From Tragulus kanchil (lineage: Eukaryota > Chordata > Mammalia > Artiodactyla > Tragulidae), in NCBI GenBank assembly GCA_022376925.1, contig JAIOJX010000027.1, forward strand, positions 21,035,471-21,099,470: 64,000 nucleotides of DNA, in the 5' to 3' direction. This document shows positions 12,067-24,335 of the stretch, one piece after another (within the stretch, counting starts at the first letter, position 1; the number at the start of each line of letters is the position of its first letter). The notes beneath the pieces were generated by a model. The model saw nothing but the letters and a program-made list of their open reading frames with translations, was not told the origin of the DNA and made no database searches. The translations under genes were made by a program, and so were the position numbers.

Positions 12067-14422
12067 CCAGGAGAGGGCAGGGGAATCCTAAAAGGTCTCA
12101 GCGGTGGGCAGGGCTGGCCTCTTGGGCCAGTGACCTGCGTTCAGGGGCCCACCCGGAGGTGTCAGCCTCTTGGAATTCTTAACAACTGATTATCAAGAGG
12201 CCTGCGTTTCCACCTTGCTCTGGGCCCTGTGGATTATGTCACTGGTCTTGCCGGTGGGGAGAGGTCTTGCTGGCGCGGACCCTCTTTCAGAGCTGGTTGC
12301 TGGCGTGGGCCCAGCGGAACTGAGCTAGACAGAACCGTGTCCGACGGGGAGGCCAGTCCCCATCTACCTCCGTAAACGGAAATCTTCGGAGAGTCAAGGC
12401 CCGAGGAAGGACCTTTTGAGAGTCAGGGAGGTGACATCCTAGAAGAGTGCCTCGGGGTATGGGGTGCTGAGAACAGACCGAGGGGCCGGCCCAGGCTGGG
12501 GAGGGGAGGAGAGGCCCGCTGTCTTCAGGGTCTTGTCTCTCCAAGGAAACCACCGGCCACACCACCCACCATCCGAGGGCTGGGCGGATGCGGGGCTCAG
12601 CTGTGCCAGCGGCCCCGGGTCCCGCGCGATGAGAGCCCAGCTCTTCCCCGGGCTTTGGGACGGGCCGCAGGAGAGGCCGGAGCCTAGAGGAGCGGATTCA
12701 GGAGCTCTGGCCTGGCCCGGAAGCACAGCTCAGAGTGGGGCTGGGGAGGAACGGAGCCAGACGTCCACTGCCCTGGGGCCACGGTCCCCCAGGAGACAGG
12801 TGCCGGCCTCGGTGGCTCCGGGAGGAATGTGAAGCTTGGGGCCGGGAGGGACGGGGTGAGCCGTCACCAGGCCCAGCACCTGCCAGGAAGGCGGTGGGCG
12901 GGGAGGTGAGTGCTCTGCAGGCCTGGAGGCCAGCCCAGGGCTCTGAGCCTGGGGGTGGGGCTCCCCAGGGTTAGAGGACGAGCTGGCGAGAAGGGCAGTG
13001 CTCGTCCACGGGTGCGGGGGGCCTCTTAGCCCTGCGGCCCTGCTCCATTTGGGCCTCCCTGGTCCCAGCTGACAGAGTCAAGTGCTGGCCGGACCCCAGG
13101 AGGATCTCCTCACCGCTGGCCAGTCCACGGACACCGCCAAGACGAGCATCTTATGTTTTCCGATTCGATTCTCCTGGCCTGCTCCGTGGCCGGGAGGGGG
13201 CTTGAATGCAAACACACCGAGGCCGCTGGGGGGGCTGAAGGCGCCAGGAGAGGGCAGGGGAATCCTAAAAGGTCTCAGCGGTGGGCAGGGCTGGCCTCTT
13301 GGGCCAGTGACCTGCGTTCAGGGGCCCACCCGGAGGTGTCAGCCTCTTGGAATTCTTAACAACTGATTATCAAGAGGCCTGCGTTTCCACCTTGCTCTGG
13401 GCCCTGTGGATTATGTCACTGGTCTTGCCGGTGGGGAGAGGTCTTGCTGGCGCGGACCCTCTTTCAGAGCTGGTTGCTGGCGTGGGCCCAGCGGAACTGA
13501 GCTAGACAGAACCGTGTCCGACGGGGAGGCCAGTCCCCATCTACCTCCGTAAACGGAAATCTTCGGAGAGTCAAGGCCCGAGGAAGGACCTTTTGAGAGT
13601 CAGGGAGGTGACATCCTAGAAGAGTGCCTCGGGGTATGGGGTGCTGAGAACAGACCGAGGGGCCGGCCCAGGCTGGGGAGGGGAGGAGAGGCCCGCTGTC
13701 TTCAGGGTCTTGTCTCTCCAAGGAAACCACCGGCCACACCACCCACCATCCGAGGGCTGGGCGGATGCGGGGCTCAGCTGTGCCAGCGGCCCCGGGTCCC
13801 GCGCGATGAGAGCCCAGCTCTTCCCCGGGCTTTGGGACGGGCCGCAGGAGAGGCCGGAGCCTAGAGGAGCGGATTCAGGAGCTCTGGCCTGGCCCGGAAG
13901 CACAGCTCAGAGTGGGGCTGGGGAGGAACGGAGCCAGACGTCCACTGCCCTGGGGCCACGGTCCCCCAGGAGACAGGTGCCGGCCTCGGTGGCTCCGGGA
14001 GGAATGTGAAGCTTGGGGCCGGGAGGGACGGGGTGAGCCGTCACCAGGCCCAGCACCTGCCAGGAAGGCGGTGGGTGGGGAGGTGAGTGCTCTGCAGGCC
14101 TGGAGGCCAGCCCAGGGCTCTGAGCCTGGGGGTGGGGCTCCCCAGGGTTAGAGGACGAGCTGGCGAGAAGGGCAGTGCTCGTCCACGGGTGCGGGGGGCC
14201 TCTTAGCCCTGCGGCCCTGCTCCATTTGGGCCTCCCTGGTCCCAGCTGACAGAGTCAAGTGCTGGCCGGACCCCAGGAGGATCTCCTCACCGCTGGCCAG
14301 TCCACGGACACCGCCAAGACGAGCATCTTATGTTTTCCGATTCGATTCTCCTGGCCTGCTCCGTGGCCGGGAGGGGGCTCGAATGCAAACACACCGAGGC
14401 CGCTGGGGGGGCTGAAGGCGCC
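12067..14422 (+). repeat. Tandem duplication 4 (period 1177)
   Basis: 12067-13243 is repeated at 13244-14422. The junction shares only a few bases (GCC) between the two joined ends. Internal differences are two C/T transitions near 12899/14076 and 13203/14380. Confidence 0.92.
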
Positions 14423-16120
14423 CCGACACGCAGGACCCTCACGGCGGAACCCGGCGGGGTGGCATTCTAGACAGGGCGGCAAACGCCCAACCTTGGGGAT
14501 TCCAAACAGATTCTGACGTTTCTGTAGTCAGAGGCATCTTACTGCAGATGACATGGCCGCATGTTCCCTTCCTTAGCGGCAAATAAGATAACGATGTGTC
14601 TTTCAAGTGATGTCTCCGGTTTGACCAAACAGGAGATGGCGACAGGGTCACGGCGGCGTCCGCGACGCGCGGTGTTTTCAGCACCGCCACCTCCCGCACA
14701 CGCCGAGGTCTGGGGTGCTCGAGCACCCTGTGCGACGTGGACACGGGCATGGGGCGCCAGGCGGCAGGAGCCTGGGTCCCCGGCGGCTGCCCCTGGGGTG
14801 AGCGCCGAGGCAAGGGCAGAGGCCGTACCGGCTGGCGGAGCTCCACGGGGCCCCGGCGCCGAGCCCCACGCGGGGAAGGACGCCCCCTCCCAGGTTGCTG
14901 AGGACCAGCCCCTCTGTGTCTGGGTCACGGCAAAGGCTCCGACCGTGGGCCCCTCGCGAGCACGTACTGACTCCAAGAGCTGACCGTCTGGGAGAAGAGC
15001 TGGCTGGCGTGCCTGCAGCTGAGAGCTGGGGGGACAGAGGAGAGCCTGCGCTGAATGTCGGGGCGCGGCTCTGAGAACCGACTCTCCACCCCGCCAAGGG
15101 CTCTTCGGACGCGCCGCACTCCAGGAGACCCCGGGCTTATGGGAGCCACGGTGAGAGGTGAGGCCCTGCCAAATCCGCACCTCAGTGGCAGCTTCCTGGT
15201 CTCCCGCCACCAGGTCGCAAAGGGTCTGGCCGCTGCGGCGCTCTCTGCCCCCGCCCCCGAGCCCCGGCCGGTCTGCAGCTCCCCCTGCCCCAGTCCAGTC
15301 ACTGGGACCATCGCGGCAGCTCAGGGGGCGCGGGAAAGAGGGCTCAGAGCAGTCACAGGCCTGCCAGGGAACGGCTTTTCGGCCACGGTGGTCAAAGTGT
15401 CCACACCTGCTATAGGGCGAAGCCCGCAGAAGGCCTTTGGAGTTCCAACTGCCCGAGCCCTGCGGTTTAGGACACCTTCAGTCTCTTGGGGACTCACGTC
15501 CTCCTCTGCGAAAATGGTTAGCCCTTTGCAATCTGACCTCGGAGGCTCTGTGGGTTGCCCTCGAGTTCCAGCTCACGCTCTGCCCCTTAGGGAGGCTCCG
15601 GGAGCTAGGGCCAGAGGTGGGATCTGAGAGGGAAGACACACACCCCCGAGCCACAAGCTTATCCCAGGTGGGGACAGACGAGAGAGTCGCTGTGCCTGTG
15701 CTTCTCCTCCTGAAGCGGACGGAGCCTCCGCGGCGGGCAGACGCTGGCTGGGAGGCACCCCGAGGGCGGGGCCCCGGCAGGAAGTCGCTCCCGAACGTGG
15801 CCAAGCACAGCCTGACCTCCGTGGGGAGCCACCACAAAGGTGCACTGGCTGCCGTTAACTGCTGCCTGGCAACGACAGGGATGAAAACAAAGCCCCGCGA
15901 AGGGTCCCAGCGGTGTAACAGGTCGAGAGAGAGAATCCAGGTTGGAAAAAGCAGTCGAACTGCGCTTTAGAAGACAACCTGATCACGCGTGTAGAGCGTC
16001 GGGTGGAAGCTACGAAAAAAGCTAGGAGAATCGATCGCCAGATCCGGCCACGTCGCAGACCTTAACTAAAACACACGGTGTTCCCATATCCTCCAGACAA
16101 ACTGCAGCAAGTCGGAATTT
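14423..16120. other. Unique intron sequence
   Basis: GC-rich sequence without a recognisable repeat or exon. The 14530-14640 part is less GC-rich. A weak MIR-like stretch may exist near 15470-15530. Confidence 0.45.
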
Positions 16121-16124
16121 TAGA

Positions 16125-16705
16125 GAGTCTTTACAACGGCATCAAAAATATGAACTCCTTAGGGATGCATCCAACAGAGGACGTACCCAAGCTGCACCGT
16201 GAAGCCCACACCACGGGGCCGAGAGGAAATCAAAGAAACAGCCAGCGGAGGGGCAGGCCGTGCTCGCGGGCCACCGGGAGCAGACACTGACGCCCTCCCA
16301 CTAGAACGCTAGTCTCAGCTCAATTCCAGTTAAAAGTCTGAGCAGGACTTTTTAAAAAGTCTGACTCTAAAATTCACCGGTAACACAAAGCCAAATACGA
16401 AATGCTCGGGGAGATGAAAAGGACCTAGAACCCAGAACAGCCAGAGGAAGTCTGAAAAAGAACAAAGTCAGGGAACCCACGCCACCTGGTCTCGGGAGCG
16501 GTTATAAAGCCGCAGCGACCGCGGCCACGCGCTGCTGGAACGCAGGCAGACCCGCGGACACACGAGGGAGGCGCGGTGGCCAGGGAGACTCGCCCCTTCA
16601 GGGACGAGCGATTTTCATCATTTGAGAAAAGGGAAGTTTTCAACAAATGAAGCGAGAACAAGTGGACATCCATCTGAAGGGAAAAAAAGAAACAGAAAAG
16701 ATCTA
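16125..16705 (+). mobile_element. Ancient L1 ORF2 fragment
   Basis: Collinear with the L1 ORF2 3' half: CATCAAAAATATGAACTCCTTAGG, a TCTAAAATTCA block, GAAAAAGAACAAAGTCAGGG, TTTTCAACAAATGAAGCGAG and ACATCCATCTGAAGGG. Many indels have destroyed the frame. Confidence 0.78.
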
Positions 16706-17492
16706 CAGAGCGGGCAGAGCGGGGGTGGCCCAGGCTCAAGGAGACGGGGTGGGGACGGTCGCCGGGACTCTGGTGATGTTCTGGGGGGTTATACGGGGTC
16801 AAGAACAATCAAGTCGTGCCCTTTAAACCGACCCGGTCTATCATGTCAAAACAGAAGCAAAGCCTCCCCGAGTTCCCGAAGGAAGATGGGGTTCCCTCCC
16901 GTCCATCAAGGCCACCTCCTCCAGGAAGCCTCCGCCGGGGCAGGATTCTCAGGCTACCATCGGCACGAGCGCCCTGCACAGTGGCCTCCGCCAGGGGCCA
17001 CGGGCTTCTGCCCACACTCGACCACGAACAACTAGAGAGCGGGGACCTGCCTGAACGCGCGCTGGACCCCAGGCCCTCCGCTCGGCAGTGGGTGCTGAGG
17101 AAACGTTTGCTCAGGAGCACAGAGAGACGCTTTGTGACCCGGGACACATCGGGGCTATTTCGGTGCTTTGAGCAAAAGCGACTTCAGCCGGTGAGGAAGG
17201 CACGCCTGCCCGCCGCTCCCTGAAAGGAGGCCTCTGGGCCTGGTATGTTTTCTTTCTTATTTTTAAGGAAGGAAGGAGAGGTGGCTTCCGCCTCCCACGG
17301 GCCACACGAATTTCGCGGGTCCTGCAGGGGGAGCAGGCAGAGCCCACGAGCGCCGAAGGGGCGCAGCAAGTCCCCCAGTGGAGCAGGCGGCTTTCTCAGA
17401 CCTCCAGGCGGGTCCTGCTCACGCCGAGGACCGGCCGCAGCCCATCATCTGGGAAGCTGCCGGAGACCCACGCCTGGCCCCCCGTCGTCGAC
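16706..17492. other. Unique intron sequence
   Basis: No repeat or exon recognised; left boundary of duplication 5. Confidence 0.45.
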
Positions 17493-19707
17493 CAGCCACT
17501 GGGGGGTTGGAGCCAGGAGCTCTGGCTGCTCGTGAGCCCTCCAGGGGATTCCATCAGGCTCAGGCACGAGCCCCCGCAGCCCCAGACCACCTTCTCCCTT
17601 CCAGCAGTGAGGCCAGAGACGCCGGGCTCACGAGACGTGCTCCTGAGGCCCAGACACAGGGCACCCCTCCTTCCAGCCCCAGGTGCCCCAAGACCAGCAG
17701 CTAAGGCAGGGCCGCTGCCCTGGCCTCATCTGCCCCTCGGTCCCTCGGGGGCCCGCCTCTGCTGCAGCTCAGACCGGGCTCAGAGCCCCCCACGGCAGCG
17801 GCACCAGAGGAGGCCTGGAGTCCGAGGCCCGCTCCCCGGACCCCGGGGCTGGACATTCCAAGCTCCTGGACAGACAATGGGTCCTCACACTGCAGGCGAG
17901 CTGGCCCCCAGGGGCCGCAGACAACGGGCCTGTGTTTCTCCCCGCGCCTTCCTGAAGCCACTCTCAGCCCTGCCCGGTGAGGGAGGCTGGACTGTCAAAA
18001 GCACAGCCGTCCACCCGCCGGGTCCCCAGGGCCTCTGCCCGGCGCCCAGGCCGAGGCCGGGACCCCCTTATCACACCCTCCCACGCTCCCCAAGGCCGAA
18101 CAATGCTCCTTTCTCCCGAAGACTTCCGGCCTCTTCTAAGCTCTTCACCCGCTGAGGCCCCAGGAAAGAGGGGTGCAATGCCAGCGCCTCCTGCCTTCGC
18201 CCCGACGTCCAGCCTTGTCTCCCTGCGGCGGGGAGGACGGGCACGGCCAGTGCGCTCCCGGCCCCGGAGCCTCCTCAGCCCCGTGGATCTCTCTTCATTA
18301 GAGCAATCACATCAGCCCTGACAGCCGCATATTTATCGCGGCCCCGACAACAACCATTTGTCACCCGGTGATGCCCAGGCTGGTAATGAGCTCCGGGCAG
18401 AGCTAATGAGTCCCTCCCCCGGCCCTCCTCCAACCCTGCGACGGACGGCCCCCCTGCCTACAGCTGCTCCGCCAGGGCTGGGAGATGGAGCTCCACACAG
18501 GGAGGCCAGGGGACAGGGGCTGAGCCCGGCAGGGTCAGCGAGAATCCGCCGGGCGGGGGCGCCTCGAGGTTGACAGAGCAGGAAGGCGTAGCGACCGGGG
18601 CTCAGCCACTGGGGGTTGGAGCCAGTAGCTCTGGCTGCTCGTGAGCCCGCTAGGGGATTCCATCAGGCTCAGGCACGAGCCCCCGCAGCCCCAGACCACC
18701 TTCTCCCTTCCAGCAGTGAGGCCAGAGACGCCGGGCTCACGAGACGTGCTCCTGAGGCCCAGACACAGGGCACCCCTCCTTCCAGCCCCAGGTGCCCCAA
18801 GACCAGCAGCTAAGGCAGGGCCGCTGCCCTGGCCTCATCTGCCCCTCGGCCCCTCGGGGGCCCGCCTCTGCTGCAGCTCAGACCGGGCTCAGAGCCCCCC
18901 ACGGCAGCGGCACCAGAGGAGGCCTGGAGTCCGAGGCCCGCTCCCCGGACCCCGGGGCTGGACATTCCAAGCTCCTGGACAGACAATGGGTCCTCACACT
19001 GCAGGCGAGCTGGCCCCCAGGGGCCGCAGACAACGGGCCTGTGTTTCTCCCCGCGCCTTCCTGAAGCCACTCTCAGCCCTGCCCGGTGAGGGAGGCTGGA
19101 CTGTCAAAAGCACAGCCGTCCACCCGCCGGGTCCCCAGGGCCTCTGCCCGGCGCCCAGGCCGAGGCCGGGACCCCCTTATCACACCCTCCCACGCTCCCC
19201 AAGGCCGAACAATGCTCCTTTCTCCCGAAGACTTCCGGCCTCTTCTAAGCTCTTCACCCGCTGAGGCCCCAGGAAAGAGGGGTGCAATGCCAGCGCCTCC
19301 TGCCTTCGCCCCGACGTCCAGCCTTGTCTCCCTGCGGCGGGGAGGACGGGCACGGCCAGTGCGCTCCCGGCCCCGGAGCCTCCTCAGCCCCGTGGATCTC
19401 TCTTCATTAGAGCAATCACATCAGCCCTGACAGCCGCGTATTTATCGCGGCCCCGACAACAACCATTTGTCACCCGGTGATGCCCAGGCTGGTAATGAGC
19501 TCCGGGCAGAGCTAATGAGTCCCTCCCCCGGCCCTCCTCCAACCCTGCGACGGACGGCCCCCCTGCCTACAGCTGCTCCGCCAGGGCTGGGAGATGGAGC
19601 TCCACACAGGGAGGCCAGGGGACAGGGGCTGAGCCCGGCAGGGTCAGCGAGAATCCGCCGGGCGGGGGCGCCTCGAGGTTGACAGAGCAGGAAGGCGTGA
19701 GCGACTG
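17493..19707 (+). repeat. Tandem duplication 5 (period 1109)
   Basis: 17493-18602 is repeated at 18603-19707. Differences are concentrated in the first 60 bases of copy 2 and the last 25 of copy 1. The interior shows only isolated transitions (17742/18850 and 18348/19438). Confidence 0.92.
18285..18415. promoter_or_regulatory. Possible conserved regulatory island
   Basis: Cluster of TTCATTAGAGCAATCAC, CATATTTATCGCGG, ACAACCATTTGTCACC and repeated CTAATGAG/GTAATGAG cores in GC-rich intron. Repeated at 19394-19524 by duplication 5. Homeodomain-type cores; function unknown. Confidence 0.35.
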
Positions 19708-19944
19708 GCGCGGTCTCAGGACGGGAGCCAGGGCAGGGAGGGACAAACGGCCTCAGTGGCGAAGGCTGGCTGCCCCAGGGGAGCCTGGGAGCGCAAGGAC
19801 GCCCTGGGCTCGGCTTCTGGACGCCCCAGAGCCGCTTGAGGAACGGGGAGAGGGTGGCTGAAGCTGATCTAGAACGAGTATCGCGGCAGGGGCCGGGCGT
19901 GGAGCAGGCGCTGGGATGCAGATTACACTAAGGCCCTGCATTGG

Positions 19945-20218
19945 TTTTTTTTTTTTTTTGGCCACTTCTATTGGCCTTTCATTTATTCATTTTCATCCAT
20001 CTTTGTTCTTTGGCCCGTGTGGGCCTCCCATCGCGGTGGCCTCTGTTGTCGCAGAGCGCCGGCTCTGGGCACATGCACTCCAGAGCTCCGGCTCGCTAAT
20101 TGGACACATGGGTCACACGTGCGGAGCAGCACGTGGGATCTTCCCAGGCCAGGGATCGAACCGGCGCCCCTTGCACTGCAAGGCGGTGTCCTTACCCACT
20201 GGACCACCAGGGAAGCCC
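19945..20218 (-). mobile_element. CHR-2-type tRNA SINE
   Basis: Reverse element: T-rich tail at left, TTCATCCATCTTTGTTCTTTGG, then CCAGGGATCGAACCGGCGCC and head GGACCACCAGGGAAGCCCC. Confidence 0.92.
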
Positions 20219-20232
20219 CGGGCCCTGCGTTT

Positions 20233-20561
20233 TTAAAGTAAGTTTATTTGCTTACAGCTGCGCTGGGTCTTTGTGACTTTTGGTGCAGGCTTTCCCTCGT
20301 TGCGGTGCGCGGAGGCTCCTCTTCATGCGGTGCCCGGGCTTCTCACTGCGGCGACCACCCGCGTTGGGGAGCACGGGCTCTAGGCTCGCGTCTCCGGCAG
20401 CGGTGGCGCGCGGGCTCAGCCGTCGCCCTTTGCGGGCTCCGTCGCTGCGGCTCACCACTTAGCTGCCCTGTGGTCGGTGCATCTTCCCGGACCAGGGATC
20501 GAACCTGGGTCCCCTGCACTGATGGGTGGATCCTTATCCACTGGGCCAGCAGGGAAGCCCA
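20233..20561 (-). mobile_element. CHR-1-type tRNA SINE
   Basis: Second antisense tRNA SINE 15 bases from the first: TAAGTTTATTTGCTTACAGC, a GGGCTCTAGG region, CCAGGGATCGAACCTGGGTC and GGGCCAGCAGGGAAGCCC. Confidence 0.9.
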
Positions 20562-21494
20562 CGAGGGCCCTGCTTTGCCCGTGGACGGTTTTCGGTCCCC
20601 TCGGCGCTCCTGGAAAGTGGACGTGTGTGAGCGAGAAAGATCCCCGGGCGGAGAGGGGGGCGGTCACAGTTATCACAGCCTCTTCCGGGGAGAGTCTGCA
20701 GGCCCTCCCTCAGCACCCTGCCCTCCACTCTCCCCACGCACAGCCACGGGGGCGCAGCTGACGTCTGGTGCATTCAGTGGCGTGTCCACTGGGAATCCAA
20801 AGGGACGAGAGGAAGGGCGCGGGGAGAGGCCAGGAAACAGGCCCCCTCGGGGCAAGGGACCAAAGAGGGGGTCCTCCGGGGGGCCTAGGAGGCACCAGAT
20901 CGGCAGGCGTGAACTTCCGGGGGCCCGGCGTCGATCAGGTCTGGGATACAACTCCCTGAGGAGGCGGGTGCGGGTCGACAGAGACACCGTCACAGAAACA
21001 CATACATACAAATGGCTGAGACGTGTGTGTAAAGCCTCTCGGACTCTTACAGAGGAGACGACCCAAGAGGGCGTCTCATTCCAGTTTTTCAAAGCCAAGT
21101 TTTGACAGGGATCCCAGGGGTCCAGGAAGCCAGGGGGCAGACATACCACAACTTCCAGCAACATCAATGGGCTTTCAAATACCCTTTGTGTGTTAAAATA
21201 GAATTCAGAGAGACTGTGGAATGGAATGCAAAACTTCACTTACTTAAAAAAAGGAAAAGGTCTCCCAGTGGGTGGTCAGCTTCAGGCGGCACGGCCAGCT
21301 CCCCCAGGGCCCGTGTCCACCTTAGAGTCCGTCAGGAGAGAGCCTGGAAATGCTGTTCCTACACCCACGTCTCCCACGGGGGATCTGGGGGCCGACAGGG
21401 GTCCAGCAAGAATGAGCCGTGACCTCGGAGGTCCCATGACGTCACCATCGCCTGCCTTCTCTCTGCCGTCACCACTGCCCTGAGAGCACCCGGC

Positions 21495-21660
21495 CTGCAA
21501 GGGTTAATGTCACGAACGGCGGACAATAATTTATGTCTAATACCTCTCTCCTTGTTGGAGAAGGGTTATTATCTAAACTCAAGGAGTTTATAATTAAAGA
21601 AATCAGTCACACACTTGAAGAGATCATTCAGAATCAACAAGACCAAGCGCCAGATGAGAC
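21495..21660. promoter_or_regulatory. Repeat-free A/T-rich island, possible conserved element
   Basis: Contains GGACAATAATTTATGTCTAA, GGGTTATTATC and TTTATAATTAAAGAAATCAG in a GC-rich setting; copied at 22589-22754 by duplication 6. An open frame crosses it but shows no known protein. Confidence 0.4.
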
Positions 21661-21927
21661 AGCCAGACCACGGGCATCCCGGCAGCTGAGGCCCCGGGAG
21701 GATGTGCAGCAGCTGCAGGGGGGAGGATGGGGGGAGGATGGGTGCCGGAGGGGACGGCAGGGCAGCGCTGGCGGGGAGGGGGAGGCAGGGCCGCCGCCTG
21801 CACAGGGCCTGGCCGTGGTGCCGGGCGGAGGAAGCCTTCAGGGGCAAAGGGCTCTCGGCGGAGGGTGGGGAGGAGAGCCCCACGAGGTCTTGGCCTTCAG
21901 ATCCTGCTGCCAAGACCCCCGCGGGGT

Positions 21928-22070
21928 GAGCCTTCCCTGGCGGTGCAGTGCTTAAGCCTTCCCCTTCAAGGGAGGTGGAGGGGCTGTGGGTTTAATCCTT
22001 GGTTGGGGGCTAAGATCCCGCATGCCTCGTGGTTAAAAAAGAAAAAAAACGAAACATAAAAAATAGAAGC
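21928..22070 (+). mobile_element. CHR-type SINE, short
   Basis: Head GAGCCTTCCCTGGCGGTGCA, degenerate tRNA box GGTTTAATCCTTGGTTGGGG, AAGATCCCGCATGCCTCGTG and an A-rich tail. Confidence 0.85.
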
Positions 22071-22073
22071 AGG

Positions 22074-22230
22074 GACTTCCCTGGGGGTCCAGTGGGTAAG
22101 GACACCGCCTTGCGGTACAAGGGGCGCTGGTTCGATCCCTGGCCTGGGAAGATGGCTGAACCAATGTGTCGAACTACCAAGCCAGAGCTCTGGAGCGCAT
22201 GTGCCCAGAGCCGGTGCTCTGGGGGGGGCA
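22074..22230 (+). mobile_element. CHR-2 SINE truncated at a duplication junction
   Basis: Inserted right after the preceding SINE tail (GACTTCCCTGGGGGTCCAGTG). It stops at GTGCTCT, where duplication 6 jumps back; the full element is at 23168-23475. Confidence 0.88.
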
Positions 22231-23021
22231 GGGAAAGGGCCACAACTTCCAGCAACATCAATGGGCTTTCAAATACCCTTTGTGTGTTAAAATAGAATTC
22301 AGAGAGACTGTGGAATGGAATGCAAAACTTCACATACTTAAAAAAAGGAAAAGGTCTCCCAGTGGGTGGTCAGCTTCAGGCGGCACGGCCAGCTCCCCCA
22401 GGGCCCGTGTCCACCTTAGAGTCCGTCAGGAGAGAGCCTGGAAATGCTGTTCCTACACCCACGTCTCCCACGGGGGATCTGGGGGCCGACAGGGGTCCAG
22501 CAAGAATGAGCCGTGACCTCGGAGGTCCCATGACGTCACCATCGCCTGCCTTCTCTCTGCCGTCACCACTGCCCTGAGAGCACCCGGCCTGCAAGGGTTA
22601 ATGTCACGAACGGCGGACAATAATTTATGTCTAATACCTCTCTCCTTGTTGGAGAAGGGTTATTATCTAAACTCAAGGAGTTTATAATTAAAGAAATCAG
22701 TCACACACTTGAAGAGATCATTCAGAATCAACAAGACCAAGCGCCAGATGAGACAGCCAGACCACGGGCATCCCGGCAGCTGAGGCCCCGGGAGGATGTG
22801 CAGCAGCTGCAGGGGGGAGGATGGGGGGAGGATGGGTGCCGGAGGGGACGGCAGGGCAGCGCTGGCGGGGAGGGGGAGGCAGGGCCGCCGCCTGCACAGG
22901 GCCTGGCCGTGGTGCCGGGCGGAGGAAGCCTTCAGGGGCAAAGGGCTCTCGGCGGAGGGTGGGGAGGAGAGCCCCACGAGGTCTTGGCCTTCAGATCCTG
23001 CTGCCAAGACCCCCGCGGGGT

Positions 23022-23164
23022 GAGCCTTCCCTGGCGGTGCAGTGCTTAAGCCTTCCCCTTCAAGGGAGGTGGAGGGGCTGTGGGTTTAATCCTTGGTTGG
23101 GGGCTAAGATCCCGCATGCCTCGTGGTTAAAAAAGAAAAAAAACGAAACATAAAAAATAGAAGC
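23022..23164 (+). mobile_element. CHR-type SINE (false second copy)
   Basis: Copy of 21928-22070 in duplication 6. Confidence 0.83.
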
Positions 23165-23167
23165 AGG

Positions 23168-23475
23168 GACTTCCCTGGGGGTCCAGTGGGTAAGGACACC
23201 GCCTTGCGGTACAAGGGGCGCTGGTTCGATCCCTGGCCTGGGAAGATGGCTGAACCAATGTGTCGAACTACCAAGCCAGAGCTCTGGAGCGCATGTGCCC
23301 AGAGCCGGTGCTCTGCAGGGACAGGGGCCACGGCGAGGGGAGGCCCACACAGGCCAGAGAACAGAGATGGAAATAAATGAAAGGCCAACAGAGGTGGCCA
23401 AAGAAAAACAACCAGAAGCAACATTGTAACAAATTCAATAAAGACTTTAAAAATGGTCCACATTAAAAAAAAAAT
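23168..23475 (+). mobile_element. CHR-2 SINE, full length
   Basis: Complete version: tRNA head, GGGCGCTGGTTCGATCCCTG, GCCCAGAGCCGGTGCTCTGC, then the family tail AACATTGTAACAAATTCAAT, AAAGACTTTAAAAATGGTCC and poly-A. Confidence 0.9.
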
Positions 23476-23479
23476 AGTT

Positions 23480-24140
23480 AAAAATGATCCCTTGGAATTG
23501 CTGATGGGGCATCTAGAAAGAGGTCCGAGTGTCTCAGGGGAGTGGCCACGCCAGCCTGCACCCTGTGCCCTCCCCTAAACCCGCCCGGCCGGGACATGAC
23601 CCGTGGTCCACTGGGACAGCCCCCGACTCCCCAGGCAGCCTGGAGAGCCGGCCCTGAGCGTGCCGTCTCGGCCGGATCCAAAGCAGTGACCTAAGAGGCA
23701 GCTGGCCTGGCCTCGTCGTCTCTTTCTTACAAGTCAAGGGACCTTGGCAAGGCGCTTCATGGTTCTGCACTTCAATGCTAACAGGGTTAATAACTGAGTA
23801 CTTCCTGGCCCAAATCCATCATAGGTTGGGAGGAAGAAGAAAATGAGATGTCCGTGAAAGCTACCCACAGACAACTGAGCTTTTAGGAGAGGATCCAGTA
23901 AAAAGTCACCTCAAGGCCCAAACGGCTGATAACAGCTGAACACCTGGGTTCCCTGGGGCATATCTGCAGCTTCTACCGGAGACAGGGAAGGTCTCAACCA
24001 AAGAAATAAATCCCTAATAGTGGAAGCTGCGATGCTACCGGAAGGTGAAGGGAGCAGAGGTATTTGGGGACAGGGCACGTGATACACTGTAGGCCTGAAG
24101 CTGACCTTGTTTCCCTGGCACCAAGATGACCACAATGACA
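23480..24140. other. Unique intron with a weak MIR-like segment
   Basis: A forward MIR-like run may occur at 23700-23800 (GACCTTGGCAAGGCGCTTCA, then GGGTTAATAACTGAG). Nothing else recognised. Confidence 0.4.
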
Positions 24141-24144
24141 ACGA

Positions 24145-24335
24145 CGCACAACCTATGCAGGGCTCAGCACTGGACACCGAGCTCTGTCCTAAGAGGTTAG
24201 CACGTCTCATTAAACCCTGCTCCAGCCTGGTGAGGTTAGGACAACTATGACATCCATTTTACAGATGGAAAACCCGAGGCACAGAGAGGCTATGTAATTA
24301 TCCTAGGTCACCCCAGCAGTAAAGGGCAGGTAAGT
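24145..24335 (-). mobile_element. MIR SINE
   Basis: Reverse MIR core CATCCATTTTACAGATGGAA followed by CCCGAGGCACAGAGAGGCTA and a GTCACCCCAGCAGTAAA segment. Confidence 0.75.

Larger units (their letters stand above)
21146..23333 (+). repeat. Tandem duplication 6 (period 1094)
   Basis: 21146-22239 is repeated at 22240-23333. The junction falls inside a CHR SINE, so the first SINE copy is abruptly replaced by unique sequence at about 22222-22240, while the second copy (23168 onward) is complete. Confidence 0.92.
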
